Source: Paraburkholderia sp. BL21I4N1 (GTDB lineage Bacteria; Pseudomonadota; Gammaproteobacteria; Burkholderiales; Burkholderiaceae). Taken from it: 64,000 nt of DNA. Below, one piece after another: positions 62,146 to 64,000 of the stretch. Position 1 is the stretch's first letter, and every line of letters starts with the position of its first letter. The notes below the pieces were generated by a model. It worked only from the letters and a program-made list of their open reading frames with translations, did no database searches and had not been told where the DNA came from. Where the stretch lies: positions 1 to 64,000 of the forward strand of contig NZ_PVEN01000018.1 of assembly GCF_002973525.1 (NCBI RefSeq), in the 5' to 3' direction. A program made the translations under genes and the position numbers.

Positions 62146-64000
62146 TCATCCGATGTCCTGCATGTCTTGCAGAAACTCCGACCCGAGCTCGACGCCCGTG
62201 ACCAGCAACTGGTCACGGGCCCGCGTGCACGCCACGTAGAGCAGGTGCCGCTCTGTATTGTAGACCTCTTCCAGGTCAGCTTTGTCAGCCACGGATTCGA
62301 CACGCTCCTGCAGCGGCAGAACTTCCTCGTCGCAGGCCATTACCGCGACAGCCCGGAATTCCAGCCCCTTCGCCAGGTGCATCGTGCAGATGTTCAGCGC
62401 GTCGGGCGCCGCTCCGGGCATCGCGGTGATCGCGGCCAGCCGGCCATCTAGTACCGTATGCCCCAAGGCTGCACGTTTGGCAGCAGCCTGCGCACGCCCT
62501 ATCTGAGCATCAGAGCGGACGAAGAGGCCGATACCGCGCGCAGGCATGCCTTCTGCGACCCGCGCCCGCAACCAGTCCGCCACGGCGCAGATTTCCTGTT
62601 CTTCATCGCCGAAGAGACCGATCACTGGCTCCGGCCCATTGAACACCGACACAGTGCCACGCCGATCCTCGGTGTTGCCGTCCACGTCCGACACTTCTGG
62701 CCCCAGCAGGCGATCGGCTTGGACGCGAATCTGATGCGATGTGCGGTAGTTGATGTGCAACGTGCGAGAGCGTCCGCGCACGTCCACGCCCAACGACTTC
62801 CAGGAGAAAGGTGGCTGGAAGATCCGTTGTCCCAGATCGCCTGCGAAGAACAAACCGTTGGGCGTGGTGCCCGCCAGCGCCGCGAGAAACCGCAGTTGCG
62901 GCACGCTGAGGTCCTGCGCCTCGTCGACCACCACATGGTCAAAGATCGGGGTCTGGCCAACAGCTGAGCGCTGGGATTGCACCGATGCGAGCTGCGTGAA
63001 CAGCCGGGCCCAAGTTGTCACACGTCGGTTAGCCAGCTTGGCCCGCAGGGCCTCGAACACCTGCCACAGTGCCGCGCGTTGCGCCTCCGACAGCCGGGTC
63101 TTGCGACCCAAGCGCTTGATGTCACGGTAGGCCTCCCAATGATCGAGCTGCCAGGCGTCGACCATTTCCTCCCATTCGCTCAGCAGGAAGGAGATGCTGA
63201 ACTTCAGGTTCCCCAAACTTGGTGCGCATTCGGCCCATGAGGCCTGCATGAGTGCACGTAGTTCTTCATACGAGGCGATATGCACTTGGCCACGCTGCGC
63301 TTGGTGCAGCCGCTGGCCGATGGCGTTCAGCGACAGCACTTCCAGCCGTTCGGCCAGTCGAGGCTGATTGCTGATCAAGCGCCGGAGCTTGTCGTGCAGC
63401 GCGTACGCCAGTGTGTCGGAGAACGTGGTCAGCAGGACACGGCTATCCGGCTGGCTGCTCGCCAGAAATACAGCCCGGTGCAAGGCGACGATGGTCTTGC
63501 CCGTGCCTGCGGAACCCGCAATGCGGGCCGGTCCGGCGTAGTCCCGCTCAACCCATTGACGCTGGGCAGGGTGCAGGAAGATCGTCCACTTGTCCCAGGG
63601 AAAGTCGAGGGCGCGCTCCAGCTCTTCCATGTCGTGCATCACCCGGAATCGGCGCTGTGCATCTGGGTGCGCGAAAGGGTCGGCGCCCGGGGGGGCCGCC
63701 ATTGCAAAAGCGGGCTGACCACCCGTTGCCACGTCAAGCAAGGCCTCCACCGCTTCGGCGGGCAGGTGATCCGCTAAGGACAGCAAGGCATTCTCGTCAG
63801 CAGCGCGCACATCGGCCAGCCACTCGGCCGGCACGCCATAGGCCAACAAATCGTCGTCGGAACAGTGCGCGAACAAGGCCGGCTTGACGGACAGAGATGC
63901 TGTCGACAACGGTGCCGACGGCACTGATGGGACGATAATGTCCTCCACCCGTTCACGGATCTCCACCCACTGCGCGGCACCGGTTGTCGGGTGCGCCTCC
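62146..64000 (-). CDS. UvrD/Rep-type superfamily I helicase (5' end beyond window)
   Basis: At least 617 residues; the frame is still open at 64000, so the true start lies outside. Helicase motifs: Walker A GSAGTGKT, LLTTFSDTLA (Ia), Walker B VDEAQD (with LSVPQLRFLAAL), YRTSHQIR (motif IV), TMHLAKGLEFRAVAVMACDEEVLP (V) and VACTRARDQLLVTG (VI). It would unwind DNA with ATP. The residues at the edge, HPTTGAAQWVEIRERVEDI, match a linker I recall in proteins with an N-terminal RelE/ParE-like domain before the helicase; that domain is not visible here. Confidence 0.9.
   Translation of the reverse strand, partial: EAHPTTGAAQWVEIRERVEDIIVPSVPSAPLSTASLSVKPALFAHCSDDDLLAYGVPAEWLADVRAADENALLSLADHLPAEAVEALLDVATGGQPAFAMAAPPGADPFAHPDAQRRFRVMHDMEELERALDFPWDKWTIFLHPAQRQWVERDYAGPARIAGSAGTGKTIVALHRAVFLASSQPDSRVLLTTFSDTLAYALHDKLRRLISNQPRLAERLEVLSLNAIGQRLHQAQRGQVHIASYEELRALMQASWAECAPSLGNLKFSISFLLSEWEEMVDAWQLDHWEAYRDIKRLGRKTRLSEAQRAALWQVFEALRAKLANRRVTTWARLFTQLASVQSQRSAVGQTPIFDHVVVDEAQDLSVPQLRFLAALAGTTPNGLFFAGDLGQRIFQPPFSWKSLGVDVRGRSRTLHINYRTSHQIRVQADRLLGPEVSDVDGNTEDRRGTVSVFNGPEPVIGLFGDEEQEICAVADWLRARVAEGMPARGIGLFVRSDAQIGRAQAAAKRAALGHTVLDGRLAAITAMPGAAPDALNICTMHLAKGLEFRAVAVMACDEEVLPLQERVESVADKADLEEVYNTERHLLYVACTRARDQLLVTGVELGSEFLQDMQDIG

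Larger units (their letters stand above)
59803..64000 (+). mobile_element. Left end of an integrated element (right end outside window)
   Basis: Defined by the tRNA-like segment, an adjacent tyrosine recombinase reading away from it, lower codon bias, an unrecognised small gene, a 555-bp gap and a helicase often seen on mobile DNA. The right boundary is not in the window, so size and type (genomic island, ICE, prophage remnant) are unknown. Confidence 0.6.

Overview
The window is a high-GC, densely coded chromosomal segment typical of Burkholderiaceae, most likely Paraburkholderia or a close relative. This rests on gene content and style: a bioA-bioF-bioD-bioB operon, a fused indolepyruvate ferredoxin oxidoreductase, an OmpC-type Burkholderia porin, many c-di-GMP and chemotaxis genes, and ATGA/TAATG translational coupling. 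No rRNA, complete tRNA or CRISPR array was found. Species assignment is inference from memory of these families.

Layout. 0-7 kb: a metallo-beta-lactamase-fold hydrolase divergent from a MerR regulator, then aceK, a beta-carbonic anhydrase, a thiolase, an SDR and a YchJ-family protein. 7.6-14.3 kb: a secreted alpha/beta hydrolase, a 611-bp nested inverted-repeat element, and the biotin operon. 14.3-16.8 kb: the sulfate-binding protein gene (sbp), whose 3' end and terminator are duplicated around a 1.3-kb insert carrying one HNH endonuclease gene. 17-25.5 kb: housekeeping metabolism (GhrA, HMG-CoA lyase, YbaK, DUF1289, MaoC, MBL hydrolase, a fluoroacetate-dehalogenase-like enzyme, nitronate monooxygenase, LysR). 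25.7-37 kb: porin, Gly-rich secreted protein, SBF-type transporter, EAL-CBS-GGDEF protein, a LacI/sugar isomerase/sugar kinase operon, two small unknown proteins and a Kir-type potassium channel. 37-50.8 kb: indolepyruvate ferredoxin oxidoreductase, CutC, EAL protein, Na+/H+ antiporter, uracil permease, MCP, DUF2239 protein and a diguanylate cyclase. 50.9-59.7 kb: an oxidoreductase-rich stretch with two similar SDR/TetR modules on either side of a second MCP. 59.8 kb to the right edge: start of an integrated element, with a tRNA-3'-end-like segment, a tyrosine recombinase, a small unknown gene and a UvrD-type helicase running off the window.

How it fits together. Most genes are ordinary core or soft-core metabolism in short, translationally coupled operons. 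The accessory signals are three. First, the HNH gene between 156-bp duplicated copies of the sbp 3' end, which looks like insertion with long target duplication of a possible modification-dependent nuclease. Second, the nested inverted repeat at 9.0-9.6 kb with mirrored base-composition skews outside it. Third, the integrase island at the right end. The two terminator hairpins bordering the HNH insert have reverse-complemented loops, an unusual trace of hairpin inversion or template switching.
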